64,000 bases of DNA from Neobacillus rhizophilus (GCF_018343535.1 NZ_JAGYPF010000005.1:434001-498000), one strand, 5' to 3'; counted from the stretch's first letter, positions 27,240 through 36,684 are shown. A program made the numbers and translations. Notes: generated from the sequence alone by a model not told the origin.

Positions 27240-28595
27240 ATGATAAAAAAACTGTTAATTGCAAACAGAGGAGAAATTGCAGTTCGGATAATCCGCGCCT
27301 GCCGCGAAATGGGGATTGAATCGGTTGCGGTATTTTCTGAAGCGGACCGTGAAGCATTGCATGTCCAGCTGGCTGATGAAGCTTACTGTATTGGACCAAC
27401 GTCATCAAAAGACAGTTACTTAAATGTTACCAATATTATAAGTGTCGCAAAATTAACAGGCTGTGATGCGATTCATCCTGGTTATGGATTTTTGGCAGAA
27501 AATGCCGACTTTGCCGAGCTTTGTCGTGAATGTAATATTACCTTTGTAGGCCCAAGTCCTGAAGCGATTACAAAAATGGGAACCAAGGACATCGCAAGGG
27601 AAACCATGCGGGAAGCAGGGGTTCCAATTGTTCCTGGATCGAAGGGGATTATTAATGATATTGACGAAGCACTTGAGCTTGTCAAAAAAATCGAGTATCC
27701 GGTGATTATTAAAGCAACTGCCGGCGGTGGCGGTAAAGGAATCCGCGTAGCCAGAAACGAGCAGGAATTAATCAAAGGCATCAATATCACACAGCAGGAA
27801 GCGGCGACAGCCTTCGGAAATCCAGGCGTTTATATCGAAAAGTTCATTGAAGATTTCCGCCATGTCGAAATTCAGGTCCTTGGTGATAATTATGGGAATA
27901 CCATTCATTTAGGTGAAAGGGATTGCTCGATTCAGCGCAGACTTCAAAAGCTTCTTGAGGAGACTCCTTCTCCTGCTCTTGATGGAGAGATTCGTGCAGA
28001 AATGGGAGATGCTGCTGTAAAAGCTGCAAAAGCGGTTGATTATTCAGGTGCTGGAACGGTAGAATTTATATATGACTACCGCAATCGGAAGTTTTATTTC
28101 ATGGAGATGAACACAAGGATTCAGGTAGAGCATCCTGTAACTGAAATGGTCACTGGAATTGACCTTATTAAAGAAATGATTCACGTGGCAAATGGTGAAA
28201 AACTATCGTTAACCCAAGCGGATGTGACCTTCAATGGCTGGGCGATTGAGTGCCGTATCAATGCCGAAAATCCGGAGAAGAATTTTCTTCCTTCAGCTGG
28301 AAAAATTAATATGTACTTACCGCCTGGCGGGTTGGGAGTTCGGATTGATTCAGCTGCCTATCCGGGATACACCATTCCACCTTACTACGATTCCATGATT
28401 GCAAAGGTAATTGCATACGGCAGCACTAGGGAGGAAGCAATCGCAAGAATGAAACGTGCCTTAAGCGAATTTGTTGTGGAAGGAATTCACACAACCATTC
28501 CATTTCATTTAAAGCTTCTTGAGCACGAGAAATTCGTCGAAGGCCAGTTTAATACGAAATTCCTGGAGCTGTATGATGTGATGAAGTCAGTATAA
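27240..28595 (+). CDS. accC: Biotin carboxylase of acetyl-CoA carboxylase
   Basis: ATP- and bicarbonate-dependent enzyme that carboxylates the biotin of AccB. The 451 residues match the family. It opens MIKKLLIANRGEIAVRIIRA. The ATP-grasp glycine loop TAGGGGKGIR, HIEIQ-type segment FRHVEIQVLGD, and catalytic EMNTRIQVEHPVTE are intact. It is cotranscribed with accB and yqhY as in B. subtilis. Confidence 0.97.
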   Translation: MIKKLLIANRGEIAVRIIRACREMGIESVAVFSEADREALHVQLADEAYCIGPTSSKDSYLNVTNIISVAKLTGCDAIHPGYGFLAENADFAELCRECNITFVGPSPEAITKMGTKDIARETMREAGVPIVPGSKGIINDIDEALELVKKIEYPVIIKATAGGGGKGIRVARNEQELIKGINITQQEAATAFGNPGVYIEKFIEDFRHVEIQVLGDNYGNTIHLGERDCSIQRRLQKLLEETPSPALDGEIRAEMGDAAVKAAKAVDYSGAGTVEFIYDYRNRKFYFMEMNTRIQVEHPVTEMVTGIDLIKEMIHVANGEKLSLTQADVTFNGWAIECRINAENPEKNFLPSAGKINMYLPPGGLGVRIDSAAYPGYTIPPYYDSMIAKVIAYGSTREEAIARMKRALSEFVVEGIHTTIPFHLKLLEHEKFVEGQFNTKFLELYDVMKSV

Positions 28596-28613
28596 ATCTG
28601 GAGGGATCGCACG

Positions 28614-29021
28614 ATGAGCGAATTTAGCATTTTGGAAATGGAACATGAGAACAATGGCCTGGGGAAAATTGAAATTGCTCCTGAAGTGATTGAAGTGATT
28701 GCTGGTATTGCCGCTTCTGAGGTTGAAGGTGTAGCCGGAATGCGCGGAAACTTTGCAACAGGTGTGGTGGAGCGTCTAGGCAAGAAAAATCACGGAAAAG
28801 GCGTAAAGGTAGAACTGACAGAGACAGGAATCAAAATTGATGTATACTGTTTAATGAAATTTGGAATTTCCATTCCTTCAGTGGCAGGGAAAATTCAAGA
28901 AAATATCCGCCAAGCACTACTTAACATGACCGCACTCGAAGCGGAAGAGGTAAACATCCACGTAGTCGGTGTCCAATTCGAAACCCAGAAAGTAGAACCA
29001 ATTGTGGATGAAGAAGTATAA
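28614..29021 (+). CDS. yqhY: Asp23/Gls24-family protein YqhY
   Basis: Cytoplasmic Asp23/Gls24 protein of 135 residues, with the family stretches IEIAPEVIEVIAGIAASEVE and GVKVELTETGIKIDVYCLMK. In B. subtilis yqhY is linked to acetyl-CoA carboxylase: it is cotranscribed with accBC, and loss of it selects mutations in ACC genes. The same linkage is seen here (18 nt after accC), supporting a role in tuning malonyl-CoA production. A terminator follows. Confidence 0.9.
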   Translation: MSEFSILEMEHENNGLGKIEIAPEVIEVIAGIAASEVEGVAGMRGNFATGVVERLGKKNHGKGVKVELTETGIKIDVYCLMKFGISIPSVAGKIQENIRQALLNMTALEAEEVNIHVVGVQFETQKVEPIVDEEV

Positions 29022-29030
29022 AAAACAAAA

Positions 29031-29062
29031 ACCAAAGGATTCGCTCCTTTGGTTTTTTGTTT
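29031..29062 (+). terminator. Terminator after yqhY
   Basis: ACCAAAGGA pairs with TCCTTTGGT across TTCGC, followed by TTTTTGTTTT. Confidence 0.85.
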
Positions 29063-29067
29063 TCTGG

Positions 29068-29173
29068 GCTAATAAGAAAGAATAAAATTTTCCCAAATTT
29101 TATTCTTTCTTAACGCATAAGTGCAACTACGCCTCTGTCTTCGCCCTTACAGGCTCGCCAATCAGCGAGTTTT
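29068..29173 (+). repeat. Dispersed repeat, copy c (long form, plus orientation)
   Basis: Starts GCTAATAAGAAAGAATAAAA and folds back onto TTTTATTCTTTCTTAACGC. It continues with GCATAAGTGCAACTACGCCT, a CGCCCTTACAGGC segment and the palindrome CTCGCCAATCAGCGAG. It lies immediately after the yqhY terminator and before nusB. Confidence 0.85.
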
Positions 29174-29320
29174 CTTTATGAAATCAATTTCAAAGTGCGA
29201 ATCAATTTTAATTATGCTATTATCAATTTATGTCTAAGGTTTCGACATTATTTTAATACTATAATATGGATGAAAAATAGTCATAAATTACTTAAAATCC
29301 CTAAAGGAGTTAACGGTATA

Positions 29321-29719
29321 ATGAAAAGAAGAACTGCAAGAGAAAAGGCTTTACAAGCACTCTTTCAAATTGATGTCTCACAGAGCGAGCCATCCACTGC
29401 AATTGAACACGTATTAGAGGGGGAGGCAGGCGACGATTATCTATCCAGGCTTGTTTTCGGAGTAGTCGAGCATAAAGAAGAAATTGACAAGCTAATCATC
29501 GAAAACTTAGAAAAATGGTCCATTGATCGTTTGGCAGCAGTTGACAGAAATATTTTAAGAGTAGCTACCTATGAATTGAAATTTATGCAGCCGGATGTCC
29601 CTAAAAATGTAATTTTAGATGAAGCAATTGAGATTGCCAAAATATTTGGAGATGACCAATCAAGCAAGTTTATTAATGCTATTCTTTCAAAAGTAAAACA
29701 AAAGCTTGTAATGGAATAA
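29321..29719 (+). CDS. nusB: Transcription antitermination factor NusB
   Basis: RNA-binding factor that with NusE (S10) supports rRNA antitermination. The 132 residues match the family, opening MKRRTAREKALQALFQIDVS with the conserved arginine-rich RNA-binding start; AVDRNILRVATYEL and the C-terminal helix KFINAILSKV are typical. The ATG at 29321 is preceded by AAAGGAG; the longer frame from 29195 adds unrelated sequence. In Bacillus it lies between yqhY and folD, as here. Confidence 0.95.
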   Translation: MKRRTAREKALQALFQIDVSQSEPSTAIEHVLEGEAGDDYLSRLVFGVVEHKEEIDKLIIENLEKWSIDRLAAVDRNILRVATYELKFMQPDVPKNVILDEAIEIAKIFGDDQSSKFINAILSKVKQKLVME

Positions 29720-29750
29720 CCACTGGATAAAGGGAAGGGAGAAAAGGGAA

Positions 29751-30608
29751 ATGACAGCTGTTATTATCAATGGAAGAGATGTCGCAGACAAAAAAAAGCA
29801 TGAAATTGCCCAAGAGGTTTCTAGTCTGAAAGGTCAGGGGGTAACCCCGGGCTTAGTGGTTATCCTTGTCGGCAATAATCATGCATCCCGTACCTACGTT
29901 ACCAATAAAGAGAAAACGTGTAAAGAACTTGGCATGAATTCATTACTAATTGAAATGCCAGAAGAAACATCAGAGGCGGAACTTCTTGCAAAGATTGAAG
30001 AGCTGAATAATGATGCTGCGATCCATGGCATTTTAGTCCAGCTTCCACTGCCAAAGCATATTGATGAGACAAAGGTCATCGAAACGATTTCTCCTTTAAA
30101 AGATGTTGACGGCTTTCATCCCATTAACATAGGCCGAATGATGACTGGACAAAACACGTTTTTGCCATGTACACCATTTGGAATTATGGTATTGCTCGAA
30201 GAATATGGAATTTCTGTTGCCGGTAAACATGCAGTTGTCGTCGGCAGAAGCAACATAGTCGGGAAGCCGGTTGGCCAATTACTGCTTAATCAGCATGCTA
30301 CTGTCACCTATTGCCATTCAAGAACGAAGGATTTAGCCGAGCAAACAAGACAGGCAGATATTCTGGTTGCAGCCGTTGGAATTCCAAACTTTATTACTGC
30401 TGAACATGTTAAAGAGGGGGCAGTGGTTATTGATGTTGGAATTAACCGAAATGAGGCAGGAAAGCTTTGCGGCGATGTGGCATTTGCTGAAGTTAGCGAA
30501 AAAGCTGGATACATAACTCCTGTTCCAAAGGGTGTGGGTCCGATGACAATTACAATGCTTATGTATAATACCTTACAGTCTGCGAAGGAAAGTATAAACC
30601 GCAAATAA
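29751..30608 (+). CDS. folD: Methylenetetrahydrofolate dehydrogenase/cyclohydrolase
   Basis: Bifunctional enzyme converting methylene-THF to 10-formyl-THF. The product has 285 residues. The catalytic Lys lies in SRTYVTNKEKTCKELG, and the signatures VQLPLPKHID, DVDGFHPINIG, VVGRSNIVGKP (Rossmann) and PVPKGVGPMT are all present. AAGGGAGAAAAGGGAA precedes the ATG. It is single-copy housekeeping in the Bacillus order nusB-folD-xseA. Confidence 0.97.
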   Translation: MTAVIINGRDVADKKKHEIAQEVSSLKGQGVTPGLVVILVGNNHASRTYVTNKEKTCKELGMNSLLIEMPEETSEAELLAKIEELNNDAAIHGILVQLPLPKHIDETKVIETISPLKDVDGFHPINIGRMMTGQNTFLPCTPFGIMVLLEEYGISVAGKHAVVVGRSNIVGKPVGQLLLNQHATVTYCHSRTKDLAEQTRQADILVAAVGIPNFITAEHVKEGAVVIDVGINRNEAGKLCGDVAFAEVSEKAGYITPVPKGVGPMTITMLMYNTLQSAKESINRK

Positions 30609-30619
30609 GTCTAAGAAAT

Positions 30620-30697
30620 TGTCCTTATCTATGATGATTAGCCCTTGTGTTCTTTTTGCGGACAAACTGGGGGCTTATTATATAATGGATAAGGACA
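30620..30697. repeat. Long imperfect palindrome overlapping the xseA promoter region
   Basis: TGTCCTTATC (30620-30629) and GATAAGGACA (30688-30697) are exact inverse complements. Inside them AGCCC (30640-30644) faces GGGCT (30671-30675). A TATAAT at 30681-30686 just before the right arm, and a TTGCGG at 30656 with a long 19-nt spacer, could be the xseAB promoter. No T tract follows, so this is not an ordinary terminator. Confidence 0.6.
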
Positions 30698-30730
30698 GTT
30701 TTTATCTTGTGGACTTAAAAAGGAGAACTT

Positions 30731-32086
30731 ATGCAGGAACAAAGATATTTATCTGTGAATGCTTTAACCAAATACATAAAAAGAAAATTTGATGCCGACC
30801 CGCATTTAAGGGATCTTCATGTGCGCGGGGAAATTTCGAATTTTAAGCAGCATTCAAGCGGACATATGTACTTTACGCTAAAGGACGAAAAGGCGCGAAT
30901 TCTAGCTGTTATGTTCTCAAGCCACTCCAGGGCAATGAGATTTCAGCCGGAAAATGGGATGAAAGTCATTGTCAAAGGCGACATCACCGTTTATGAACCG
31001 AGTGGACAGTATCAAATTTATATTAAAGACATGCAGCCTGATGGAATTGGCGAATTATTTCTCGCTTATGAACAATTAAAACAAAGGCTTGAAGCAGAAG
31101 GCTTGTTTGCACCGGAGAGAAAAAAGCCACTGCCTCTGTTTCCGAAAACAGTGGGCGTCATAACCTCACCAACTGGTGCTGCGATCCGTGATATTATCAC
31201 AACGATTAAAAGGCGATTTCCGATCGTCAATATTCTGGTGTTTCCTGCCCTTGTGCAGGGGGATAACGCAGCTCCTTCTATTGCAAAGGCCATTGAAAAA
31301 GCCAATAATAAAGACATTGATGTATTAATAGTCGGCCGCGGCGGCGGTTCGATTGAGGAGCTTTGGGCATTTAACGAGGAACTTGTGGCTAGGGCCATCT
31401 ACCAATCAGCCATTCCGATAATCTCTGCTGTTGGACATGAAACGGATTTTACCATTGCCGATTTCGTTGCTGATTTAAGGGCACCTACTCCGACCGGTGC
31501 CGCAGAACTTGCTGTTCCTCATATAGAGGAATTGCTGGATCGAACCCTGCAGCGGCAAACACGACTTATTCGCGCTATGCAGGAAAAATTCCGCTATGAG
31601 AAAGAACGATTAAATCGCGTACAAAAATCTTATGCTTTTCGTTATCCGCAGCGCCTTTATGAACAAAAGCTTGAACAGGTTGATAAAGAGACAGAAAGAC
31701 TTGTGCGCGGCATATCGCGATTATTTTCATTAAAAAATGAGCAGTTAACGAATTTGGATAAATCACTCGAGCGAAATCACCCAAGAGAGGCATTGCAGGA
31801 AGCAGGAAAACATTTCGAACGTACCCATAAAGAATTGAACCGGGCATTAAAGCAAATCCTGACAAAAAAACAAACTGATTTTGACCATATGCTTTCGACT
31901 TTGCAGGCGCTTAGCCCTCTGAAAATCATGGAGCGGGGCTACAGCTTGTCTTATACAGAGGATAACCGGCTTGTTAAAAGCGTCAATCAAGTGAGTGTGT
32001 CTGATCAGGTCCAAATTCAGCTGACTGATGGCAGTCTATTCTGTAAAGTGGAAGGGATAAAGGAGAGGGATAAAAGTGACAAATGA
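30731..32086 (+). CDS. xseA: Exonuclease VII large subunit
   Basis: Catalytic subunit of the single-strand nuclease ExoVII. The product has 451 residues: an N-terminal OB-fold (about 1-105), the catalytic core (about 110-270) with GVITSPTGAAIRDI, VGRGGGSIEELWAFNEE and GHETDFTIADFVAD, and a long coiled-coil region (about 280-400) that binds XseB. The 3' end overlaps xseB by 11 nt. Confidence 0.96.
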   Translation: MQEQRYLSVNALTKYIKRKFDADPHLRDLHVRGEISNFKQHSSGHMYFTLKDEKARILAVMFSSHSRAMRFQPENGMKVIVKGDITVYEPSGQYQIYIKDMQPDGIGELFLAYEQLKQRLEAEGLFAPERKKPLPLFPKTVGVITSPTGAAIRDIITTIKRRFPIVNILVFPALVQGDNAAPSIAKAIEKANNKDIDVLIVGRGGGSIEELWAFNEELVARAIYQSAIPIISAVGHETDFTIADFVADLRAPTPTGAAELAVPHIEELLDRTLQRQTRLIRAMQEKFRYEKERLNRVQKSYAFRYPQRLYEQKLEQVDKETERLVRGISRLFSLKNEQLTNLDKSLERNHPREALQEAGKHFERTHKELNRALKQILTKKQTDFDHMLSTLQALSPLKIMERGYSLSYTEDNRLVKSVNQVSVSDQVQIQLTDGSLFCKVEGIKERDKSDK

Positions 32087-32309
32087 ACAAAAGTTAACCT
32101 TTGAAGAGGCAATGAACAAGCTCGAACAGATTGTCGGGAAGCTTGAGGAAGGAGATGTCCCTTTAGAGGAAGCGATTATTTATTATAAAGAGGGCATGGA
32201 GTTATCTAAGCTTTGCCATGATAAATTGAAAAGTGTTGAGGAACAATTAACGCAAATTATTACGGAGGATGGACGTACGGAGAATTTCTCCGTAGTTGAG
32301 GAGGAATAG
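32076..32309 (+). CDS. xseB: Exonuclease VII small subunit
   Basis: Helical-hairpin subunit of ExoVII, 77 residues. Signature FEEAMNKLEQIVGKLEEGDV followed by LEEAIIYYKEGMEL. GTG 32076 follows AAGGAGAGGG and overlaps the xseA stop, so translation is coupled. Confidence 0.96.
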   Translation: MTNEQKLTFEEAMNKLEQIVGKLEEGDVPLEEAIIYYKEGMELSKLCHDKLKSVEEQLTQIITEDGRTENFSVVEEE

Positions 32310-32311
32310 AT

Positions 32312-33205
32312 TTGGAAACCGGACAGTTAGAGGCATTTGCAAAACAATATAAGCAGCTGCTTGAAAGCAATCTGCGTTCTCTGGTTGGAAAGCTGGATGC
32401 GCCGGCTATAATAAAAGAATCTATGATCTATTCCCTTGAAGCAGGCGGTAAGAGGATTCGACCTCTCTTAGTTTTTGCTACAATAGATGCATTTGGAATG
32501 GATCCGAAAAAGGGGCTTTCTGCAGCAGCAGCGATTGAAATGATCCACACTTATTCTTTAATTCATGATGATTTGCCAAGCATGGATAATGATGATCTTA
32601 GACGAGGAAAGCCGACAAACCATAAAGTTTTCGGTGATGCTGTTGCAACTCTGGCCGGGGATGCTCTGTTAACCTACAGCTTTGAGGTGCTTGGAAATAT
32701 TCCAAATGACTCTATTACTGCTGAAACAAGACTAAAACTAATCGTAGAAATGGCTAAGGCAGCCGGCACGGAAGGAATGGTTGGCGGCCAGGTGGCGGAT
32801 ATGGAGGGAGAAGGAAAATCCCTTACCCTTCAGGAACTTGAATATATTCACATCCATAAAACTGGGAAGCTGTTAGGATTTAGTGTTTTAGCTGGTGCAT
32901 TGATTGCCGGAGCGAATCAAAGTCAAATAGAGAGTCTGTCTGCATTTGCCCATCACTTGGGACTTGCCTTTCAAATTCAGGATGATATTTTGGATGTAGT
33001 TGGAAATGAGCAGGAAATCGGAAAACGGGTAGGAAGTGACACAACCAATTCAAAAAGCACCTATCCAAAATTGCTATCACTTGATGGCGCGAAGGCGGCC
33101 CTCCGTGAGCAGACTCATCGAGCCAAAGCAAATCTGGCGAAAACCGGTTTAAATACGACATTATTAATGGAAATTACCGATTTGGTCGCTTCCCGAAACC
33201 ATTGA
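32312..33205 (+). CDS. ispA: Geranyl/farnesyl diphosphate synthase
   Basis: Prenyltransferase condensing IPP with DMAPP and GPP to FPP. The product has 297 residues. First Asp-rich motif HDDLPSMDNDDLRRGKPT, second motif QIQDDILDVVGN, and KRIRPLLV for substrate phosphate binding are present. TTG 32312 follows GAGGAGGAA, 2 nt after xseB. It uses the precursors made by Dxs, encoded downstream. Confidence 0.95.
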   Translation: METGQLEAFAKQYKQLLESNLRSLVGKLDAPAIIKESMIYSLEAGGKRIRPLLVFATIDAFGMDPKKGLSAAAAIEMIHTYSLIHDDLPSMDNDDLRRGKPTNHKVFGDAVATLAGDALLTYSFEVLGNIPNDSITAETRLKLIVEMAKAAGTEGMVGGQVADMEGEGKSLTLQELEYIHIHKTGKLLGFSVLAGALIAGANQSQIESLSAFAHHLGLAFQIQDDILDVVGNEQEIGKRVGSDTTNSKSTYPKLLSLDGAKAALREQTHRAKANLAKTGLNTTLLMEITDLVASRNH

Positions 33206-33216
33206 AAAACAGTGAT

Positions 33217-33245
33217 TTGAGGCAATAGATTAAGTATGTTATAAT
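33217..33245 (+). promoter_or_regulatory. Candidate sigma-A promoter of dxs
   Basis: TTGAGG (33217-33222), exactly 17 nt, TATAAT (33240-33245), about 118 nt upstream of the dxs start. Confidence 0.6.
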
Positions 33246-33363
33246 TGTTTCCATGTGGAAAACGTTGTCATTCTGCCGTTATCACTATTGTGTTAGCGGC
33301 TATTTTATCATTATCTGTAAAGACACCTTAGAACGAAAAAGTATGAAAGTGAGTGGTCCATAA

Positions 33364-35259
33364 ATGGATCTATTAACAATAAAAGACCCATCCTTTTTGA
33401 AAGGGATGTCCAATAAAGAACTGGAGGCTTTAAGTCAAGAAATTCGCCAATTCTTGATTGAGAAGCTGTCTGCCACTGGTGGGCATATCGGTCCAAATCT
33501 TGGGGTTGTTGAATTAACCATTGCTTTACATAAATGCTTTGACAGCCCAAAGGACAAAATTCTTTGGGATGTCGGTCACCAATCCTATGTCCACAAAATT
33601 CTAACTGGAAGAGCCTGTGAATTTGATACGTTAAGACAATTTAAGGGCTTATGCGGCTTTCCGAAACGGATTGAAAGCGAGCATGACGTGTGGGAGACGG
33701 GACATAGCTCTACATCTCTTTCGGCGGCTATGGGAATGGCAATTGCAAGGGACTTAAAAAAGGAAAAGAACTTTGTCTTACCGGTGATTGGCGATGGAGC
33801 CTTAACAGGAGGAATGGCGCTCGAGGCATTGAATCATATCGGCCATGAAAAAAAGGATATGATCGTTATTTTAAATGATAATGAGATGTCCATCGCCCCA
33901 AATGTCGGCGCGCTTCATAACATCCTTAGTCAATTGCGGACAGCAGGCAAATATCAATGGGTCAAGGATGAGCTTGAAGTCCTTTTGAAGAAGGTGCCTG
34001 CAGTCGGCGGAGTATTGGCTGCTACTGCGGAACGCATTAAGGACAGCCTAAAATATTTACTGGTTTCCGGTATGTTTTTTGAAGAGCTGGGCTTTACGTA
34101 TCTTGGTCCGATTGATGGCCATAATTTCGAAGATTTATTTGAAAACTTCAGCTACGCCAAAAAGACCGAAGGACCTGTACTTCTTCACGTAATCACAAAG
34201 AAGGGGAAAGGCTTTAAACCGGCAGAGACCGATAAAACTGGGACATGGCATGGGACCGGCCCATATAAAATGGATACCGGCGATTTTGTTAAACCGAATA
34301 AAAAACAACCACCAGCCTGGAGCAGTCTCGTCAGTGAAACTGTGCGCAGGATGGCACGAAGCGATGAAAGGATTGTCGCGATTACTCCGGCCATGCCTGT
34401 TGGCTCAAAGCTTGAAGGTTTTGCAAAGGAATTTCCAGATCGAATGTATGATGTCGGAATTGCCGAACAGCATGCGGCAACTGTCGCTGCAGGCTTGGCA
34501 ACCCAGAATATGAAGCCGTTCTTGGCGATTTACTCGACCTTCCTGCAGCGGGCTTATGACCAGGTGGTCCATGATATTGCACGGCAGAATTTAAATGTTT
34601 TTATCGGTATTGACCGGGCGGGACTAGTCGGTGCAGATGGCGAAACCCATCAAGGTGTGTTTGATATTGCCTTCCTAAGACATGTTCCAAACATAGTGTT
34701 AATGATGCCAAAGGACGAAAATGAAGGCCAGCACATGGTTTATACGGCATTGACCTATGATGACGGTCCGATTGCCATGAGGTTCCCACGCGGCAATGGT
34801 TTAGGGGTTCCGATGGACGAGGAATTGCGGAGCCTTCCGATCGGGTCCTGGGAGGTTTTAAAAGAGGGCGATGATGCTGCTATTTTGACTTTTGGCACGA
34901 CTGTTCCAATGGCCATGGAAGCGGCTGAAATTCTTGGAAAGCAAGGAATTTCAGTTAAAGTAGTTAATGCTCGTTTCATTAAACCAATGGATGAAAAAAT
35001 GCTAAGCGGCATCTTGCACGAAAATATCCCTATTCTCACCATTGAAGAGGCGATTTTACAGGGCGGGTTTGGCAGCGCGGTTCTTGAATATGCACACGAT
35101 AAGGGATTTTATTATTCGCAAATTGACAGAATGGGCATCCCTGACCAATTTATTGAACATGGGGATGTCGGCTCCCTTCTTGAAGAAATTGGGTTAACAA
35201 CTGAAGAAGCTGTGAAACGGGTTTCCATATTGGCCAGGAAAAAACAACAAAGGGCATAA
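33364..35259 (+). CDS. dxs: 1-deoxy-D-xylulose-5-phosphate synthase
   Basis: Thiamine diphosphate enzyme making DXP from pyruvate and glyceraldehyde-3-phosphate, entry to the MEP isoprenoid pathway. The 631 residues are normal. GHSSTSLSAAMG and the ThDP motif GDGALTGGMALEALN-H-IG, IVILNDNEMSIAPNVG, catalytic Glu in YDVGIAEQHA, and DRAGLVGADGETHQG are intact. The RBS before the ATG is weak. It lies between ispA and yqxC, the order seen in Bacillus. Confidence 0.97.
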   Translation: MDLLTIKDPSFLKGMSNKELEALSQEIRQFLIEKLSATGGHIGPNLGVVELTIALHKCFDSPKDKILWDVGHQSYVHKILTGRACEFDTLRQFKGLCGFPKRIESEHDVWETGHSSTSLSAAMGMAIARDLKKEKNFVLPVIGDGALTGGMALEALNHIGHEKKDMIVILNDNEMSIAPNVGALHNILSQLRTAGKYQWVKDELEVLLKKVPAVGGVLAATAERIKDSLKYLLVSGMFFEELGFTYLGPIDGHNFEDLFENFSYAKKTEGPVLLHVITKKGKGFKPAETDKTGTWHGTGPYKMDTGDFVKPNKKQPPAWSSLVSETVRRMARSDERIVAITPAMPVGSKLEGFAKEFPDRMYDVGIAEQHAATVAAGLATQNMKPFLAIYSTFLQRAYDQVVHDIARQNLNVFIGIDRAGLVGADGETHQGVFDIAFLRHVPNIVLMMPKDENEGQHMVYTALTYDDGPIAMRFPRGNGLGVPMDEELRSLPIGSWEVLKEGDDAAILTFGTTVPMAMEAAEILGKQGISVKVVNARFIKPMDEKMLSGILHENIPILTIEEAILQGGFGSAVLEYAHDKGFYYSQIDRMGIPDQFIEHGDVGSLLEEIGLTTEEAVKRVSILARKKQQRA

Positions 35260-35262
35260 ACA

Positions 35263-36093
35263 ATGAAAAATAAAGAGCGTTTAGATGTATTATTGGTGGA
35301 AAAAGGTTTATTTGAAACCCGTGAAAAAGCCAAACGGGCCATTATGGCAGGGCTCGTTTATGGAAATGAAGAGAGGCTTGATAAGCCGGGTGAAAAAGTA
35401 AAAATTGATATTTCACTAAGCGTAAAGGGAAATGTGCTCCCATATGTTAGCCGAGGCGGGCTGAAGCTTGAAAAAGCCCTCAAGGTTTTTGATGTAAGTG
35501 TCACGGATAAGGTTCTGATCGATATCGGTGCATCAACTGGGGGATTTACTGATTGTGCACTGCAAAATGGCGCCAAGAAGTCATATGCCTTGGATGTCGG
35601 TTATAATCAGTTGGCGTGGAAGCTGCGTCAAGATGAGCGGGTGGTAGTGATGGAAAGAACGAATTTCCGCTATGTCACACCTGCTGATTTAAGCGGGGAA
35701 ATGCCCAATTTTGCCGTAATCGACGTATCTTTTATATCTCTAACCTTAATTTTGCCTGTACTGAAAACACTTTTAGTTCCGGACAGCGACATTATTGCGT
35801 TAATTAAACCTCAGTTTGAGGCGGGCCGTGAACAGGTAGGCAAAAAAGGAATCGTACGTGATGAAAAAGTCCATTTGCAAGTTATTGACAAAATTATTGA
35901 TTTTTCGATAACTCAAGGCTATACGGCAGCCAATCTATCCTTCTCTCCGATTACTGGCGGGGATGGAAACATTGAATTTCTTCTTCACCTTAAATGGGAA
36001 GGCGAACGGGAGGCAGGCGTTTACTCCCTACCTGCAGAACCTGACACAATAGTCAAAGAAGCACATAAAGAATTTCATACAAAACAACAATAA
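35263..36093 (+). CDS. yqxC: TlyA-family rRNA 2'-O-methyltransferase/hemolysin-like protein (YqxC)
   Basis: A 276-residue protein with an N-terminal S4 RNA-binding domain (about 5-65, RLDVLLVEKGLFETREKAKR) and a Rossmann methyltransferase domain with SAM motif DIGASTGGFTDCALQNGA, followed by FAVIDVSFISL. Mycobacterial TlyA methylates 16S and 23S rRNA; the Bacillus homolog is less studied. It starts 3 nt after dxs. A terminator follows. Confidence 0.93.
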   Translation: MKNKERLDVLLVEKGLFETREKAKRAIMAGLVYGNEERLDKPGEKVKIDISLSVKGNVLPYVSRGGLKLEKALKVFDVSVTDKVLIDIGASTGGFTDCALQNGAKKSYALDVGYNQLAWKLRQDERVVVMERTNFRYVTPADLSGEMPNFAVIDVSFISLTLILPVLKTLLVPDSDIIALIKPQFEAGREQVGKKGIVRDEKVHLQVIDKIIDFSITQGYTAANLSFSPITGGDGNIEFLLHLKWEGEREAGVYSLPAEPDTIVKEAHKEFHTKQQ

Positions 36094-36120
36094 AAGGATG
36101 GGCGAATGCCTATCCTTTTT
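36092..36120 (+). terminator. Terminator after yqxC
   Basis: AAAAGGATGGGC pairs with GCCTATCCTTTT across GAAT, followed by T residues. Confidence 0.8.
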
Positions 36121-36138
36121 CGTTTGATTTTTGTATAT

Positions 36139-36156
36139 TAGTGTATTTTTATTAAG
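36139..36156 (+). promoter_or_regulatory. Weak ARG-box-like sequence upstream of argR
   Basis: AGTGTATTTTTATTAAG resembles the reverse ARG box ATTTTTATTCA with mismatches. Autoregulation by ArgR would be consistent, but the match is modest. Confidence 0.3.
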
Positions 36157-36234
36157 AAAAAATGTACAAGTTTTCAAAAATGGGCTAACATATGAGTAGA
36201 AGTGCTCATTTTGTATTTAAACAGGAGTGGAAGA

Positions 36235-36684
36235 ATGAATAAAGGCCAACGTCACATTAAAATAAGAGAAATTATTGCGGGAAATGATATTGAAACTCAG
36301 GATGAGTTAGTCGAGGAACTAAGAAGTGCCGGTTATAACGTAACTCAGGCGACAGTATCTCGTGACATAAAAGAATTGCATTTGGTTAAAGTTCCGTTAA
36401 GCGACGGACGTTATAAATACAGCCTGCCTGCAGACCAAAGGTTTAATCCGCAGCAAAAATTGAAACGTGCTTTAATGGATGCCTTTGTCCGTATTGATTC
36501 GGCAGGCCATATGCTCGTGATGAAGTGTCTTCCCGGCAACGCAATGGCAATTGGCGCGCTGATTGATCACCTTGATTGGGATGAAATTCTTGGAACCATC
36601 TGCGGTGACGATACGATGCTGATTATTTGCCGGACACCGGAGGATACAGAAGTTATTACAAAGCGGTTCTTAGATATGCTTTAA
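36235..36684 (+). CDS. argR: Arginine repressor ArgR/AhrC
   Basis: Hexameric arginine-dependent regulator that represses arginine synthesis and activates catabolism. The product has 149 residues. The N-terminal winged helix (about 1-70) contains NVTQATVSRDIKELHLVKV; the C-terminal oligomerisation and arginine-binding domain (about 80-149) has LPGNAMAIGALIDHLDWDEI and GTICGDDTMLII. The ATG at 36235 follows AGGAGTGG. It likely controls the arginine transporter genes at 59 kb. Followed by recN, as in B. subtilis. Confidence 0.96.
   Translation: MNKGQRHIKIREIIAGNDIETQDELVEELRSAGYNVTQATVSRDIKELHLVKVPLSDGRYKYSLPADQRFNPQQKLKRALMDAFVRIDSAGHMLVMKCLPGNAMAIGALIDHLDWDEILGTICGDDTMLIICRTPEDTEVITKRFLDML

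Noticed and set aside
29242..29265. Sigma-A promoter TCGACA/TATAAT before nusB
   Set aside because: The spacer is only about 12 nt, too short for a normal promoter; the TATAAT at 29260 may still be used with another upstream element.
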